The position numbers and the translations under genes are program-made. A DNA stretch of 64,000 nucleotides, taken from assembly GCF_001422375.1 (NCBI RefSeq), contig NZ_LMMU01000001.1, forward strand, positions 1,672,178 through 1,736,177. The letters run 5' to 3'. Below the pieces are notes generated by a model. The model worked only from the letters and a program-made list of their open reading frames with translations. It did not search any database and was not told the origin of the DNA. How positions within the stretch are numbered: position 1 is the first letter of the stretch; the number at the start of each line of letters is the position of its first letter. Positions 45,468 to 55,142 of this stretch are shown here, piece by piece. This DNA is from Methylobacterium sp. Leaf99. Its GTDB lineage: Bacteria > Pseudomonadota > Alphaproteobacteria > Rhizobiales > Beijerinckiaceae.

Positions 45468-45917
45468 ATGGGCGCAGCACCGGCCGGCCCGACGGCCGCC
45501 GAGATCATCGCCCGCTTGGCGCTGGCCCCGCATCCCGAGGGCGGCCATTACCGCGAGACTTTTCGCGATCCCCGCACCCTCGACGGGCGCTCGGTGGGCA
45601 GCGCGATCTACTACCTGCTCGATACGGGCGAGGTGTCCGAGTGGCACCGGGTCGATGCCGCCGAGATCTGGCACTGGCACGCCGGCGCGCCCCTGGTGAT
45701 CACCCAGAGCCCCAACGGCCACGATGCCGCGGCGGCCCATCTCGGCCCCGACCTCGCGCGCGGCCAGCAGCCCCAGATCGTCGTGCCGGCCGGCCATTGG
45801 CAGACGGCCACGAGCCTCGGCGCCTGGACGCTCGTCGGCTGCACGGTCTCGCCGGCCTTCGAGTTTTCGGGGTTCGAGATGGCCCCGCCCGACTGGCGGC
45901 CGACGCCGCGGGGATAG
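45468..45917 (+). CDS. DUF985 cupin protein
   Basis: The protein has 149 residues from the ATG at 45468, chosen because GGAAGGAG lies 7 bases upstream. An ATG at 45441 overlaps the previous stop. PHPEGGHYRETFRDP, SEWHRVDAAEIWHWHAG and SPAFEFSGFEMA are the marks of the DUF985 single-domain cupins, which hold a metal between histidines and bind small ligands. The specific ligand is unknown. It is probably expressed with the two genes upstream. Confidence 0.88.
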   Translation: MGAAPAGPTAAEIIARLALAPHPEGGHYRETFRDPRTLDGRSVGSAIYYLLDTGEVSEWHRVDAAEIWHWHAGAPLVITQSPNGHDAAAAHLGPDLARGQQPQIVVPAGHWQTATSLGAWTLVGCTVSPAFEFSGFEMAPPDWRPTPRG

Positions 45918-46000
45918 GCCGGGCCGCATGCATCGCCACCGCGGGCAACGGCGTCCGGGCCTGCGAAGCGCTGTCCGCTTGAAGGATCGCGAAACGCTCC

Positions 46001-46579
46001 TTATCCGAGGATGGCGAAGCTCTTGGCGTTCTCCAAGCTCAACTCCATCCCCTTGACCATGTCGTCGTAGGTCAGGAACGCCACCGGCGTTCCCTCGATC
46101 CGGGTCTTGAAGCGTCGGTGTTCGAAGCGCTTGCGTTCCATCTCATCGACCAGGCTCGCATCGCGTCCGCACACGACGAGGTAGGCACTGTCATGGATCG
46201 GGCCGCCGAACGCGGCGGTCAGCACCGTATCGTTGGGGTGATCGTTGCGAATCCACGCCCAGTCCAGCACCTGCCCGAAGCCGTGTTCGAGCCGCCGCGA
46301 CCAGTGCCGGTACTGTCGGGTTCCGCCGGCAAACAGGCTGTCGGCCTGGGCATCCTCGAACTCGATCAGGGCGAACTGCCGGAAGTGATCGTTCCCCAGG
46401 ACCAGATCCGTCCGGAACAGACCCTTGAGGGCCAATTCGAACCGGATCAGATCGGGCGCCCTGATTCCGGCATGGGACGCCAGAAGGCAGCACATTTGTG
46501 CGCGCGCCCTGATCTGCGCGACCACCTCGGCCTCGCCGAAGAAGGTCCGCCCGGCAAGCCACGCCTTGAAGGAGAGCAA
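46001..46579 (-). CDS. Shedu-type (DUF4263) nuclease-domain protein, short form
   Basis: The protein has 192 residues. FRTDLVLGN, FALIEFEDA, LEHGFGQVLDWAW, AYLVVCGRDASL and AFLTYDDMV follow the order of the Shedu/SduA nuclease domain, a PD-(D/E)xK fold used in antiphage defence. Most of the protein is this domain; the extra N-terminal sensor domains of long Shedu proteins are absent. The only start in frame is TTG at 46579. Fourteen open codons lie upstream, after a TAG at 46622-46624, without ATG or GTG. The start could be TTG, or the gene may have lost its N-terminus. GC is lower than around it, which fits transfer. A small ORF in the same frame lies upstream. Confidence 0.72.
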   Translation of the reverse strand: MLSFKAWLAGRTFFGEAEVVAQIRARAQMCCLLASHAGIRAPDLIRFELALKGLFRTDLVLGNDHFRQFALIEFEDAQADSLFAGGTRQYRHWSRRLEHGFGQVLDWAWIRNDHPNDTVLTAAFGGPIHDSAYLVVCGRDASLVDEMERKRFEHRRFKTRIEGTPVAFLTYDDMVKGMELSLENAKSFAILG

Positions 46580-46633
46580 TTCGGTTTCGGCAGCCGAAAG
46601 ACTGTAGGCGATCGGCCTGAACTAGCTCACCGA

Positions 46634-46879
46634 TCAATCGGCGTAGGAGCGATCGAGAATACTGAGAATTTCAGGGCGCCCGCCGTCGGAGCGCTGCCAC
46701 AACAAACGCCGTGCGCCCAGGCGCGACACGAACCGCCCCGTGGGGGTCGGCTGGGTGTTCTCGGGTCTGGCGAACGCGTCGCCCGAGAACAGACGGGTCA
46801 GCGCGCGCTTTTCGGGCGGCGGCAGGCGATCCACCTGCATCCGAGCCGACGATGCGACAGCGAACTTGTCGACGCTCAT
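46634..46879 (-). CDS. Small ORF upstream of the Shedu-type gene
   Basis: The protein has 81 residues from the ATG at 46879. A GTG at 46888 is possible. Not recognised with certainty. It has VDRLPPPEKRALTRLFSGDAF, then FVSRLGARRLLWQRSDGGRPEILSILDRSYAD. The C-terminal strand pattern vaguely recalls RelE/ParE-like toxins, but this is weak. The stop (46634-46636) and a TAG at 46622-46624 are in the same frame as the nuclease gene downstream, which suggests the two once formed one ORF or are translated together. Confidence 0.5.
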   Translation of the reverse strand: MSVDKFAVASSARMQVDRLPPPEKRALTRLFSGDAFARPENTQPTPTGRFVSRLGARRLLWQRSDGGRPEILSILDRSYAD

Positions 46880-47021
46880 GGCCTTCACCCGGGAGCCGCA
46901 GGGGCCGAATCCGTCATCGGCCTGCGGACTACAGCATAGGATACGGCGGCAGATTCTTTAAGGGGCGCTGGACCGGAACGGATGAGGGGTGAACGGCCGG
47001 GGGGCCGTCCACCCCGCCGTT

Positions 47022-47750
47022 TCAGGTGATGTACTGGCCGCCGTTGATGGTGAGGGTCGAGCCGGTGACGAAGCCCGAATCCTCGGCCGCGAGGTACTCG
47101 ACGGCGCGGGCGATCTCCTCGGCCTCGCCGAGGCGGCCGACGGGGATCGTGGAGATGATCTTGTTGCGGATGTCCTCCGGCACCGCCATCACCATCTCGG
47201 TGGCGACGTAGCCCGGCGCGATCACGTTGACGGTGATGCCCTTCGAAGCGCTCTCCTGGGCGAGCGCCTTGGCGAAGCCGATGACGCCGGCCTTGGCGGC
47301 CGAGTAGTTGGTCTGGCCGGCCTGGCCCTTCTGGCCGTTGATCGACGAGATCAGGATGATGCGGCCGAAGTTGCGCGAGCGCATGCCTTCGATCAGCGGG
47401 CGCGTGCAGGTGAACATCGAGTCGAGGTTGGTCTTGAGGACCGCCTGCCACTTCTCGAAGCTCATCTTGTGGAACGCGCCGTCGCGGGTGATGCCGGCGT
47501 TGTTCACCAGGATGTCGATGGGGCCGACCTCGGCCTCGATCTGCTTGATGCCGGCCTCGCAGGCGGCGTAGTCGCCGACGTCGAACTTGAAGACCGGGAT
47601 GCCGGTCTCGGCCTTGAAGGCGTTGGCGGCCTCGTCGTTGCCGCCGTAATTGGCGGCGACCTTGTAGCCCTTGGCCTGGAGGCCCTTCGAGATGGCGGCG
47701 CCGATGCCGCGCGTTCCACCCGTGACGAGGGCGACGCGTTCCTGAGCCAT
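47022..47750 (-). CDS. phaB: Acetoacetyl-CoA reductase
   Basis: The protein has 242 residues. NADPH-binding VTGGTRGIGAAISKGL, NNAGITRDG and the catalytic Ser-Tyr-Lys in LISSINGQKGQAGQTNYSAAKAG match PhaB of the short-chain dehydrogenase family. It reduces acetoacetyl-CoA to (R)-3-hydroxybutyryl-CoA for polyhydroxybutyrate. In methylotrophs it also serves the ethylmalonyl-CoA pathway. A GGAGGAAATC ribosome-binding site precedes the start. phaA lies upstream with a hairpin in the 139-base gap. Confidence 0.96.
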   Translation of the reverse strand: MAQERVALVTGGTRGIGAAISKGLQAKGYKVAANYGGNDEAANAFKAETGIPVFKFDVGDYAACEAGIKQIEAEVGPIDILVNNAGITRDGAFHKMSFEKWQAVLKTNLDSMFTCTRPLIEGMRSRNFGRIILISSINGQKGQAGQTNYSAAKAGVIGFAKALAQESASKGITVNVIAPGYVATEMVMAVPEDIRNKIISTIPVGRLGEAEEIARAVEYLAAEDSGFVTGSTLTINGGQYIT

Positions 47751-47843
47751 GATTTCCTCCGATGTCGTTTTTTGGCAGGTTCGTGAGCGGGTCGTGCGCG
47801 GCTCTAGCTGGCGAGGCGGCCGTCGCGCGACCCATTTAAATTT

Positions 47844-47876
47844 GCGGCGGCGTCAAGATTTCCGTGACGCCGCCGC
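47844..47876 (-). terminator. Hairpin terminator between phaA and phaB
   Basis: GCGGCGGCGTCA at 47844-47855 pairs perfectly with TGACGCCGCCGC at 47865-47876. On the minus strand it is followed by AAATTTAAAT. It probably sets phaA expression above or separate from phaB. Confidence 0.75.
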
Positions 47877-47889
47877 GGGATAGGCCGTC

Positions 47890-49071
47890 TCAGACGCGCT
47901 CGATGCACATGGCGACGCCCATGCCGCCGCCGATGCACAGGGTGGCGAGGCCCTTCTTGGCGTCGCGGCGCTTGAGCTCGTGCAGCAGGGTGACGAGGAC
48001 GCGGGCACCGGAGGCGCCGATGGGGTGGCCGATGGCGATGGCGCCGCCGTTGACGTTCACCTTGGCCGTGTCCCAGCCCATGTCCTTGTTCACGGCGAGG
48101 GCCTGGGCGGCGAAGGCCTCGTTGGCCTCGATCAGGTCGAGGTCGGACGGCGTCCAGCCGGCCTTGTCCAGGGCTTTGCGCGAGGCCGGGATCGGGCCGG
48201 TTCCCATCACCTTCGGGTCGACGCCGGCCGTGGCCCAGGACACGATCCGGGCGAGGGGCGTGATGCCCCGACGCTCGGCTTCCGAGGCCGACATCAGCAC
48301 GATGGCAGCGGCGCCGTCGTTGAGGCCCGACGCGTTGGCGGCCGTCACGGTGCCGTCCTTCGAGAAGGCGGGCTTCAGCTTGGCCATGGCCTCGACGGTG
48401 GCGCCGTCCCGGATGTACTCGTCGGTGTCGACGATGGTGTCGCCCTTGCGGCCCGGCACGGTGACGGGGCAGATCTCGTCCTTGAACCGGCCTTCCTTGC
48501 GGGCGGCCTCGGCCTTGTTCTGCGACTTCGTCGCGAAGGCGTCCTGCTCCTCGCGGGTGAGCTGGAAGGCCTGGGCCACGTTCTCGGCGGTGGTCCCCAT
48601 GTGGTAGCCGTTGAAGGCGTCCCACAGGCCGTCCTTGATCATGGTGTCGACGAGCTTGACGTCGCCCATCTTCTGGCCGCCGCGCAGGTACTGGGCGTGG
48701 GGGCTGAGCGACATGGATTCCTGGCCGCCGGCCACGATCACGGTCGCGTCGCCGTTGGCGATCTGCTGCATGCCCAGCGCGACGGTGCGGAGCCCCGAGC
48801 CGCAGACCTGGTTGACGCCCCAGGCCGTGGCCTTCTCGGGGATGCCGGCCTTGATGGCGGCCTGACGGGCCGGGTTCTGGCCCGCACCCGCGGTGAGCAC
48901 CTGGCCGAAGATCACCTCGTCCACGTCATCGGGGGAGACGCCGGCCCGCTCCAGGGCGGCCTTGATCGCCACGGCCCCGAGGTCGTGCGCGGGCACGGTG
49001 TTGAACACTCCGCCGAACGAGCCGACCGCCGTGCGCGCCGCGCCGACGATGACGATATCTTCTGCTGCCAT
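47890..49071 (-). CDS. phaA: Acetyl-CoA acetyltransferase (beta-ketothiolase)
   Basis: The protein has 393 residues. The acyl-accepting cysteine is in [16 protein letters not shown] near residue 89. The C-terminal [10 protein letters not shown] and [15 protein letters not shown] hold the second catalytic His and Cys. It joins two acetyl-CoA to acetoacetyl-CoA, the first step of PHB synthesis. It is first of the phaA-phaB pair, with phaR divergent across 388 bases, the arrangement known in Methylobacterium and other alphaproteobacteria. Confidence 0.97.
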   Translation of the reverse strand: MAAEDIVIVGAARTAVGSFGGVFNTVPAHDLGAVAIKAALERAGVSPDDVDEVIFGQVLTAGAGQNPARQAAIKAGIPEKATAWGVNQVCGSGLRTVALGMQQIANGDATVIVAGGQESMSLSPHAQYLRGGQKMGDVKLVDTMIKDGLWDAFNGYHMGTTAENVAQAFQLTREEQDAFATKSQNKAEAARKEGRFKDEICPVTVPGRKGDTIVDTDEYIRDGATVEAMAKLKPAFSKDGTVTAANASGLNDGAAAIVLMSASEAERRGITPLARIVSWATAGVDPKVMGTGPIPASRKALDKAGWTPSDLDLIEANEAFAAQALAVNKDMGWDTAKVNVNGGAIAIGHPIGASGARVLVTLLHELKRRDAKKGLATLCIGGGMGVAMCIERV

Positions 49072-49459
49072 GGTTATGGTCTCCTCATGCCGGCCGGCGC
49101 TGCGTTGTCGCTTTCGGGTGAGCGGGCGCGCCTTGTGCCGTAGCGTTCGGATGAAAGCCCACGACCCCGCGAAGTCAAGGCGCTTTGGCGAGGACGCGCG
49201 GACGCTGTCACGCCGAGTCCATGCCGGGTCCTCGGCCGAGTGCTTGACCGAGTCCTTGGCCGGGTCCTTGGCCGGGCCGACGCGGAGACCGGCACTATTC
49301 CGCGTGGACGGCGGCGAGATAGGTGTTTTCGTCGGCGGGCGAAGGCCTTAAGATGGGATCAGGCGGATCGGGAGCGTTCTCGGCTCCGAGCGTGTCGCCG
49401 ACGATCGCGCGGCAGAGATCGAGCGACCTGCATGATCGCGTTGGGAGAGGCCCCCAGAA
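49072..49459. other. Divergent intergenic region phaA/phaR with tandem units
   Basis: These 388 bases have no gene and must hold the promoters of phaA and phaR. Between about 49213 and 49277 there are imperfect tandem units such as GAGTCCTTGGCCGGG and TCCTTGGCCGGG. PhaR binds DNA near its targets, so these could be operator-like, but this is a guess. Confidence 0.5.
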
Positions 49460-50077
49460 ATGGCGGACAACGGTAAGTCCAACCACACCGTTATCAAGAA
49501 GTACGCCAACCGGCGCCTCTACCATACCGGCACCTCGACCTACGTCACCCTCGAGGATCTCGCGACGATGGTCCAGAACGGCGAGGACTTCCTCGTCTAC
49601 GATGCGCGCTCGGGCGACGACATCACCCGCTCCGTGCTGACGCAGATCATCTTCGAGCAGGAGAACAAGGCCGGCGACGACAACCTGCTGCCGGTCGCCT
49701 TCCTGCGCCAGCTCATCCGCTTCTACGGCGACAGCATGCGCACCATGGTGCCGAGCTTCCTCGAATTCTCCATGGCCAATTTCGCCCGGGACCAGGACGG
49801 TCTTCGCGAAAAGATGACCCAGAGCTTCGCCCCCACCGTGTTCCAGAGCGCCATGGAAGAGCAGGTGCGGGCCAACATGAGCTTCTTCGGCGACGCCATG
49901 AAGATGTTCACCGCCTTCGGCACGGGCCCCCTCTCCGGCATGGGCTCGCACCCCTCGGCCGCGCCGCGCCCGGCGCAGGCCGCCGTGGCAGCGGCCCCCG
50001 CCGGCGCCGACCTCGACGATCTCAAGCGCCAGATGGCCGAGATGCAGTCGCGCCTCGAGGATCTGTCGAAGAAGTAG
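49460..50077 (+). CDS. phaR: PhaR, polyhydroxyalkanoate synthesis repressor
   Basis: The protein has 205 residues. The N-terminal IKKYANRRLYHTGTSTYVTLEDLA is the PHB/PHA accumulation regulator DNA-binding domain, followed by a PHB-accumulation helical domain (VLTQIIFEQENK; QLIRFYGDSMRTMVPSFLEFSM). The C-terminus is Ala/Pro-rich, then a coiled helix (LDDLKRQMAEMQSRLEDLSKK). PhaR senses PHB granules and represses phasin and synthesis genes; in Hyphomicrobiales it also affects carbon flux. Divergent from phaA. Confidence 0.94.
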   Translation: MADNGKSNHTVIKKYANRRLYHTGTSTYVTLEDLATMVQNGEDFLVYDARSGDDITRSVLTQIIFEQENKAGDDNLLPVAFLRQLIRFYGDSMRTMVPSFLEFSMANFARDQDGLREKMTQSFAPTVFQSAMEEQVRANMSFFGDAMKMFTAFGTGPLSGMGSHPSAAPRPAQAAVAAAPAGADLDDLKRQMAEMQSRLEDLSKK

Positions 50078-50164
50078 GCCCCGATCCGGGTCGGCCGGAC
50101 CAAAGGTTGACGAACCGTTAACCTCGGCCCACCTCTTGCGCATCTCACCCCGGTTCACGCGGGA

Positions 50165-50413
50165 ATGGATGCCATGGGGCGATTGGGAACAGACGGACGT
50201 CCGGAAACGGAACAGGTCCCGGCCTACGACCTCGTGGTGATTCCCGGGACGGGCGAAGCCTACGGCGCCCGCCGCCGCGCCGCCGCGCGTCCCGATGCGG
50301 GATTTCTCATCCAGCTCCTCGTCAGCGCCGATCCGGGCCTGCGGTCCGCGCGCCTGGAACGGACCCGGAATGCGGCGGCCACCTACGCCGAGGCGGCCCG
50401 GCGCAGCGCCTGA
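50165..50413 (+). CDS. Small protein of unknown function
   Basis: The protein has 82 residues from the ATG at 50165; ATG at 50174 is also possible. ARPDAGFLIQLLVSADPGLRSAR is its conserved-looking core, similar to short hypothetical proteins in related genomes. It has no membrane or signal segment and is rich in Arg and Ala. It lies 87 bases after phaR. Function unknown. Confidence 0.55.
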   Translation: MDAMGRLGTDGRPETEQVPAYDLVVIPGTGEAYGARRRAAARPDAGFLIQLLVSADPGLRSARLERTRNAAATYAEAARRSA

Positions 50414-50505
50414 CCCAGGCCCCGAACCGACGTCCCGAACCGACACCCCGACGCAAAAAACCGCGCCCGCTCTCGCAGGGCACGGCTCTCTTCGTGGTTC
50501 TAAAA

Positions 50506-50529
50506 GAGGCCGCCGGAGCGGCCGGCCTC
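50506..50529 (-). terminator. Terminator of rpmF
   Basis: GAGGCCG at 50506 pairs with CGGCCTC near 50529. On the minus strand it is followed by TTTTAG, 24 bases after the rpmF stop. Confidence 0.65.
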
Positions 50530-50552
50530 GCCCGCGGGCGAAGCCCGCAGGC

Positions 50553-50741
50553 TCAGGCCTCGGCGGACTTGACCTTGAGGACCTGACGGCCCCGGTACAT
50601 GCCGGTCTTCAGGTCGATGTGATGGGGACGGCGGAGCTCGCCCGAATCCTTGTCGGCGACGTAGGTCGGGGCCTTGAGGGCGTCGGCGGACCGGCGCATG
50701 CCGCGCCGCGAGGGGGAGGTCTTGCGCTTCGGAACGGCCAT
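50553..50741 (-). CDS. rpmF: 50S ribosomal protein L32
   Basis: The protein has 62 residues, normal length. [23 protein letters not shown] and the C-terminal [19 protein letters not shown] are typical L32. The zinc cysteines of some L32 forms are absent, as in other alphaproteobacteria. It sits in the large ribosomal subunit. The DUF177 gene that often precedes it is not next to it here. Confidence 0.96.
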   Translation of the reverse strand: MAVPKRKTSPSRRGMRRSADALKAPTYVADKDSGELRRPHHIDLKTGMYRGRQVLKVKSAEA

Positions 50742-51148
50742 GGGATGATCCTGTCGATGGCAAAAACGGCGCCTCAGGCGGTCCCCCTCCGGGAGGACGC
50801 CTCGGCACCGTGTTCAAACGGAGATTCGAGGCCGGGCTTATAGCCGCGTGCGGCCGCCCTGGCTAGAGCACGCGTCCGAAAAGTGGAGTCCGCCCTTCGG
50901 CCGCCGCCGGGACCGCAGAGCCATGGCGCGCGTTCATGGCGCAAGTTCAGGACGCATGTTTCGGCGCGTTCGCCCCGGCTTCCGTGACGCGCGGGCGCCG
51001 ACCGATCAAGACGTCGGATCGTCCCGTCGCCATCTCAGCCGAAATCCGCATCGATGTCGCACCGTTAAGCAGCGGTTCAACCGCGCCTTTCTAAGTCTTC
51101 GTTCGAGGGCGGGGCATCGCGACCGCGCCATCGACCCGGGAGTGTCCC
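50742..51148. other. Divergent gene-free stretch rpmF/HhH
   Basis: These 407 bases hold no gene. They must include the promoters of rpmF (leftward) and the HhH-protein gene (rightward). Nothing else was recognised. Confidence 0.45.
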
Positions 51149-51589
51149 ATGTTGTCGTCACGTTTGCCGTCATCCCTCCTGCGCAGCCTGACCGTTCTGG
51201 CCTGCCTCGCCGCCGCCCCCGCCCTGGCACAGGCGCCGAGCCCCGCGGCCCCGACGACGAAGCCCGCCCCGGCGGTCCCGGTCCCGTCGAATCCGACGCC
51301 GCCGACCGTGACGCCGCCCAAGGCCCCGGAGGCGGCCAAACCGGCCGCCAAGCCGGAGACCAAGCCGGAGACCAAGGCCGACGCCAAATCCGAAAAGGCC
51401 GCGCTCATCGACCTCAACAGCGCCAGCCCCGCCGAGCTCGACGCCCTGCCGGGCATCGGCGCCGCCCGCGCGGCCGCCATCGTCAAGGGCCGGCCCTATC
51501 GCGGCAAGGACGAGCTCGTCTCCAAGAAGGTGATTCCGCAGGGCGTCTACGACGGCATCAAGGACAAGGTCATCGCCAAGCAGAAATAG
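51149..51589 (+). CDS. Secreted helix-hairpin-helix protein (ComEA-like)
   Basis: The protein has 146 residues. A signal peptide ([17 protein letters not shown]) precedes a Pro/Lys/Thr-rich linker ([15 protein letters not shown] repeats). The C-terminal HhH domain reads [39 protein letters not shown], as in ComEA and related proteins. These bind DNA in the periplasm during uptake. Here it may bind DNA or may be a general periplasmic HhH protein. No competence genes are adjacent. Confidence 0.85.
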   Translation: MLSSRLPSSLLRSLTVLACLAAAPALAQAPSPAAPTTKPAPAVPVPSNPTPPTVTPPKAPEAAKPAAKPETKPETKADAKSEKAALIDLNSASPAELDALPGIGAARAAAIVKGRPYRGKDELVSKKVIPQGVYDGIKDKVIAKQK

Positions 51590-51725
51590 GTTTCGCGTAG
51601 ATCTCGTGTTCGGGCGGAGATCGTCTTCGGACAGGCGCGGCGGATCGACGATCCGCCGCGCTTGTCCGTGAGGGGGGCCGGGTGTTACGCGCGGGTTCGC
51701 GTCCCGCTCCCCCGAGAAGTGTTCC

Positions 51726-52352
51726 ATGGCCCCCCAGCCCCTCGTGCGCGTCCATCGCGGCGACCTGCCCGCCGACTACGTCGCCGGCCCCGCCATCGCC
51801 ATCGACACCGAGACCCTGGGGCTCAATCCGCACCGGGACCGGCTCTGCGTCGTGCAGGTCTCGCGCGGCGACGGCAGCGCCGACGTCGTCCAGATCATCC
51901 CCGGCGGGCCGGTGCCGGAGGTCCTGGCACGGGTCATGGGCGATCCGGAAACCCAAAAAATCTTCCATTTCGCCCGGTTCGACCTCGCCGTGCTGTTCAA
52001 CGCCCTGGGGGTGATGCCGGCGCCGGTCTACTGCACCAAGGTCGCCTCCAAGCTCGCCCGGACCTACACCGACCGCCACGGCCTCAAGGACGTGGTCCGC
52101 GAGCTCGTCGGCGTCGATCTCTCGAAGCAGCAGCAATCCTCCGACTGGGGCGCCGATACCCTGAGCCAGGCGCAGGTCGACTACGCGGCCTCCGACGTCC
52201 TCTACCTCCACGCCGCCCGCGCCCGCCTCGACGCCATGCTCGCCCGCGAGGGCCGCACGGAGATGGCCCGGGCCTGCTTCGACTTCCTGCCGACCCGCGC
52301 CCGCCTCGACCTCGCCGGCTGGCCCGAGACCGACATCTTCGCCCATACCTGA
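51726..52352 (+). CDS. RNase D-like 3'-5' exonuclease
   Basis: The protein has 208 residues. The DEDD exonuclease motifs are IAIDTETLGL (Exo I), HFARFDLAVL (Exo II) and YAASDVLYLHAAR (Exo III). It lacks the HRDC domains of full-length RNase D, so it is the short form common in alphaproteobacteria, which trims tRNA or other RNA ends. It lies upstream of lptC with a gap of about 135 bases. Confidence 0.92.
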   Translation: MAPQPLVRVHRGDLPADYVAGPAIAIDTETLGLNPHRDRLCVVQVSRGDGSADVVQIIPGGPVPEVLARVMGDPETQKIFHFARFDLAVLFNALGVMPAPVYCTKVASKLARTYTDRHGLKDVVRELVGVDLSKQQQSSDWGADTLSQAQVDYAASDVLYLHAARARLDAMLAREGRTEMARACFDFLPTRARLDLAGWPETDIFAHT

Positions 52353-52488
52353 AAGCCGTTCCTCGAAGGTTCGTGCGCCCCCGCACATGATCGCGGCGAC
52401 GGGCGCCGCCGCCCTTGATGATTTGGCAACCGGGTGGTCATAACTTCGCCATGGCCCGCGCGCATCCGGCGGCATGTTTGGGACGATC

Positions 52489-53220
52489 ATGCACGTGGGT
52501 GAGGCCATCCAGACCGAAGCACCGCGCGCCGATGCGCGCCGGACCCGTGCCCACGCGCGGGCGCGCAACCACAGCACCCGGGTGCGGACCCTGCGGCGGG
52601 TCATCCCCCTCGTCGCCGGCACGGCGGTGCTGGCGCTCGCCGCCGTGATGTTCAATCCCTTCGGCACCACCCTGCCGGGCGTCAGCATCGGCCCCGTGAG
52701 CCTGTCGGGCACCAAGGTGAAGATGGAGAGCCCGCGCCTGTCCGGCTTCCGCCAGGGCGAGCGCGGCTACGAGGTCACCGCCACCGCCGCCTTCCAGGAC
52801 GTGCGCAAGCCGACCCTCATCGAGCTGCAGGCCATGAAGGGCCACCTCAACACCGACGACAAGGGCGGCATCGCCCATCTCGAGGCGGCCTCGGGCCTGT
52901 TCGACACGGCGCGGGAATCCCTGACCCTCGAACAGGACATCCGCATCTGGACCGACAAGGGCGAGGAGATCCGCCTGAAATCGGCCGCCGTCGATTTCAA
53001 GGCCGGCACCGTCAAGTCGAACGAGACCGTGGCGGTGGCGATCCCGAGCGGCACCGTGACGGCCGACACCCTCGACGTCACCGACAGCGGCCACGTCATC
53101 TCCTTCGTGGGCAACGTCCACACGGTGCTGCACGAGCTCGAGAAGCCGGACAAGCCGGCGAAGCCCGCCCGCGTCCTCACCTCCGCCGCGGAACCGCACG
53201 ACGGCGAGGGCCGGCGGTGA
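52489..53220 (+). CDS. lptC: LptC, LPS-export inner-membrane protein
   Basis: The protein has 243 residues from the ATG at 52489; ATG at 52474 adds five residues. A basic cytoplasmic part is followed by one membrane helix (VIPLVAGTAVLALAAVMF) and the LptA-like beta-jellyroll (SGTKVKMESPRLSGF; LTLEQDIRIWTDKGEEIRLKS). LptC passes LPS from LptBFG to LptA. The N-terminal extension (about 35 residues) is longer than in E. coli. Its stop overlaps the GTG start of lptA. Confidence 0.92.
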   Translation: MHVGEAIQTEAPRADARRTRAHARARNHSTRVRTLRRVIPLVAGTAVLALAAVMFNPFGTTLPGVSIGPVSLSGTKVKMESPRLSGFRQGERGYEVTATAAFQDVRKPTLIELQAMKGHLNTDDKGGIAHLEAASGLFDTARESLTLEQDIRIWTDKGEEIRLKSAAVDFKAGTVKSNETVAVAIPSGTVTADTLDVTDSGHVISFVGNVHTVLHELEKPDKPAKPARVLTSAAEPHDGEGRR

Positions 53221-53956
53221 CGGCGGCGCGGTCCCTCGGCTGGGTGGTGCTCGTCGCCGGTCTGGCCCTGGCGGCGCCGGCCGGCGCGCAGACGGCCGCG
53301 CCGAAGAAGGAGAAGGCGACGAGCGGCCTCGGCAACCTCGGCGGCGGCGGCAAGGAGCCGATCAAGATCGACGCCGACCGCCTCGACGTGTTCGACCGCG
53401 AGAACAAGGCGGTGTTCGCCGGCAACGTCGTGGCCGTGCAGGGCGACAGCACCATCCGCTGCTCCAGCATGACCGTGCGGTACAAGCGGGCCAAAAAGGA
53501 CGACAAGTCCAAGGACGACAAGAAGGGCGAAGCGGCGAAAGAGCCCGCCGCCGACACGGCCGACGCTTCGGAGAAGCCCGCCGGCGGGATGGGCGAGAAC
53601 GGCATTCAGCGCGTCGAGTGCGCCGGCCCCGTCACCGTGGTGCAGAAGGACCAGGTCGCCACCGGCGACAGCGCCGTGTTCGATCAGGAGGCCAAGCGCA
53701 TCGTGCTCACCGGCAACGTCGTCCTGAGCCAGTGCCAGAACGTGACGCGCGGCTCGCGCCTCGTCTACGACATGAACACCGGCCGGGCGAACATGGACCC
53801 CGTGGCCGGCGGCCGGGTCTCGGCCCTGTTCGTGCCGCAGAAGGAGGACGGCCCCAAGACCGGCAAGGGCTGCGCCCAGCCGCCCGCCGCCGCCAAGGCG
53901 GCTCCGAAGCCGGCAGAGAAGCCCGCCGAGGCGATCAAGCCCCGGGCGCAGGCCAA

Positions 53957-53960
<4 letters not shown>
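53217..53960 (+). CDS. lptA: LptA, periplasmic LPS-bridge protein
   Basis: The protein has 247 residues from a GTG overlapping the lptC stop (GTGA). A signal peptide (LGWVVLVAGLALAAPAGAQ) is followed by the OstA domain: IKIDADRLDVFDRENKAVFAGNVVAVQGDSTIRC and IVLTGNVVLSQCQNVTRG. A charged KDDKSKDDKK insert (about 85-120) and a long Lys/Pro-rich tail are unlike short LptA proteins. It forms the bridge carrying LPS across the periplasm. Cysteines in the domain suggest a disulfide. Confidence 0.93.
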
Positions 53961-54805
<845 letters not shown>

Positions 54806-55142
54806 GATCCCGGCTCCCGGACGGATTTTCGCGGAGGCCGCGCGAACGCCCGCATCCGAACGCGATCCACCGATGCGCCGGGGTCCATCCCCGAATGCCC
54901 GGAAGGCTGCCGCCTGCGCATGGGCTTACGCGACCGTCCCCCTGTGATGCCGACACCACGCCGCCCCGGCGATCCATGAGCGTGGGCATTTTTTAGGCAG
55001 GGCCGGCCCAACACGCTTTGACGTCCGGGCGGGTTGGGTCTAAACCTTGGAACAGTAAAAAGAAGCAAGATTGATGCCGGTGTTCGGCCCGCGGTGACGC
55101 GCGCCGTCGGGCGGCGGTGCGACTCGGGATCGGGACCTTATC
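54806..55142. other. Intergenic region lptB/rpoN
   Basis: These 337 bases have no gene. A run of six T after CGTGGGCA (near 54990) could help end the lptB transcript. An AT-rich stretch about 60-100 bases before rpoN may contain its promoter. No clear sigma-54 type promoter was found. Confidence 0.45.

Noticed and set aside
46621..46636. Programmed stop-codon read-through joining the small ORF to the Shedu-type gene
   Set aside because: Two stops lie four codons apart in the same frame with no known recoding signal seen. Separate translation or decay is simpler.
55040..55070. Possible sigma-54 promoter before rpoN (TGGAAC...GCA)
   Set aside because: The spacing between the GG and GC elements is 16 rather than 12 bases, so it does not fit the -24/-12 rule.
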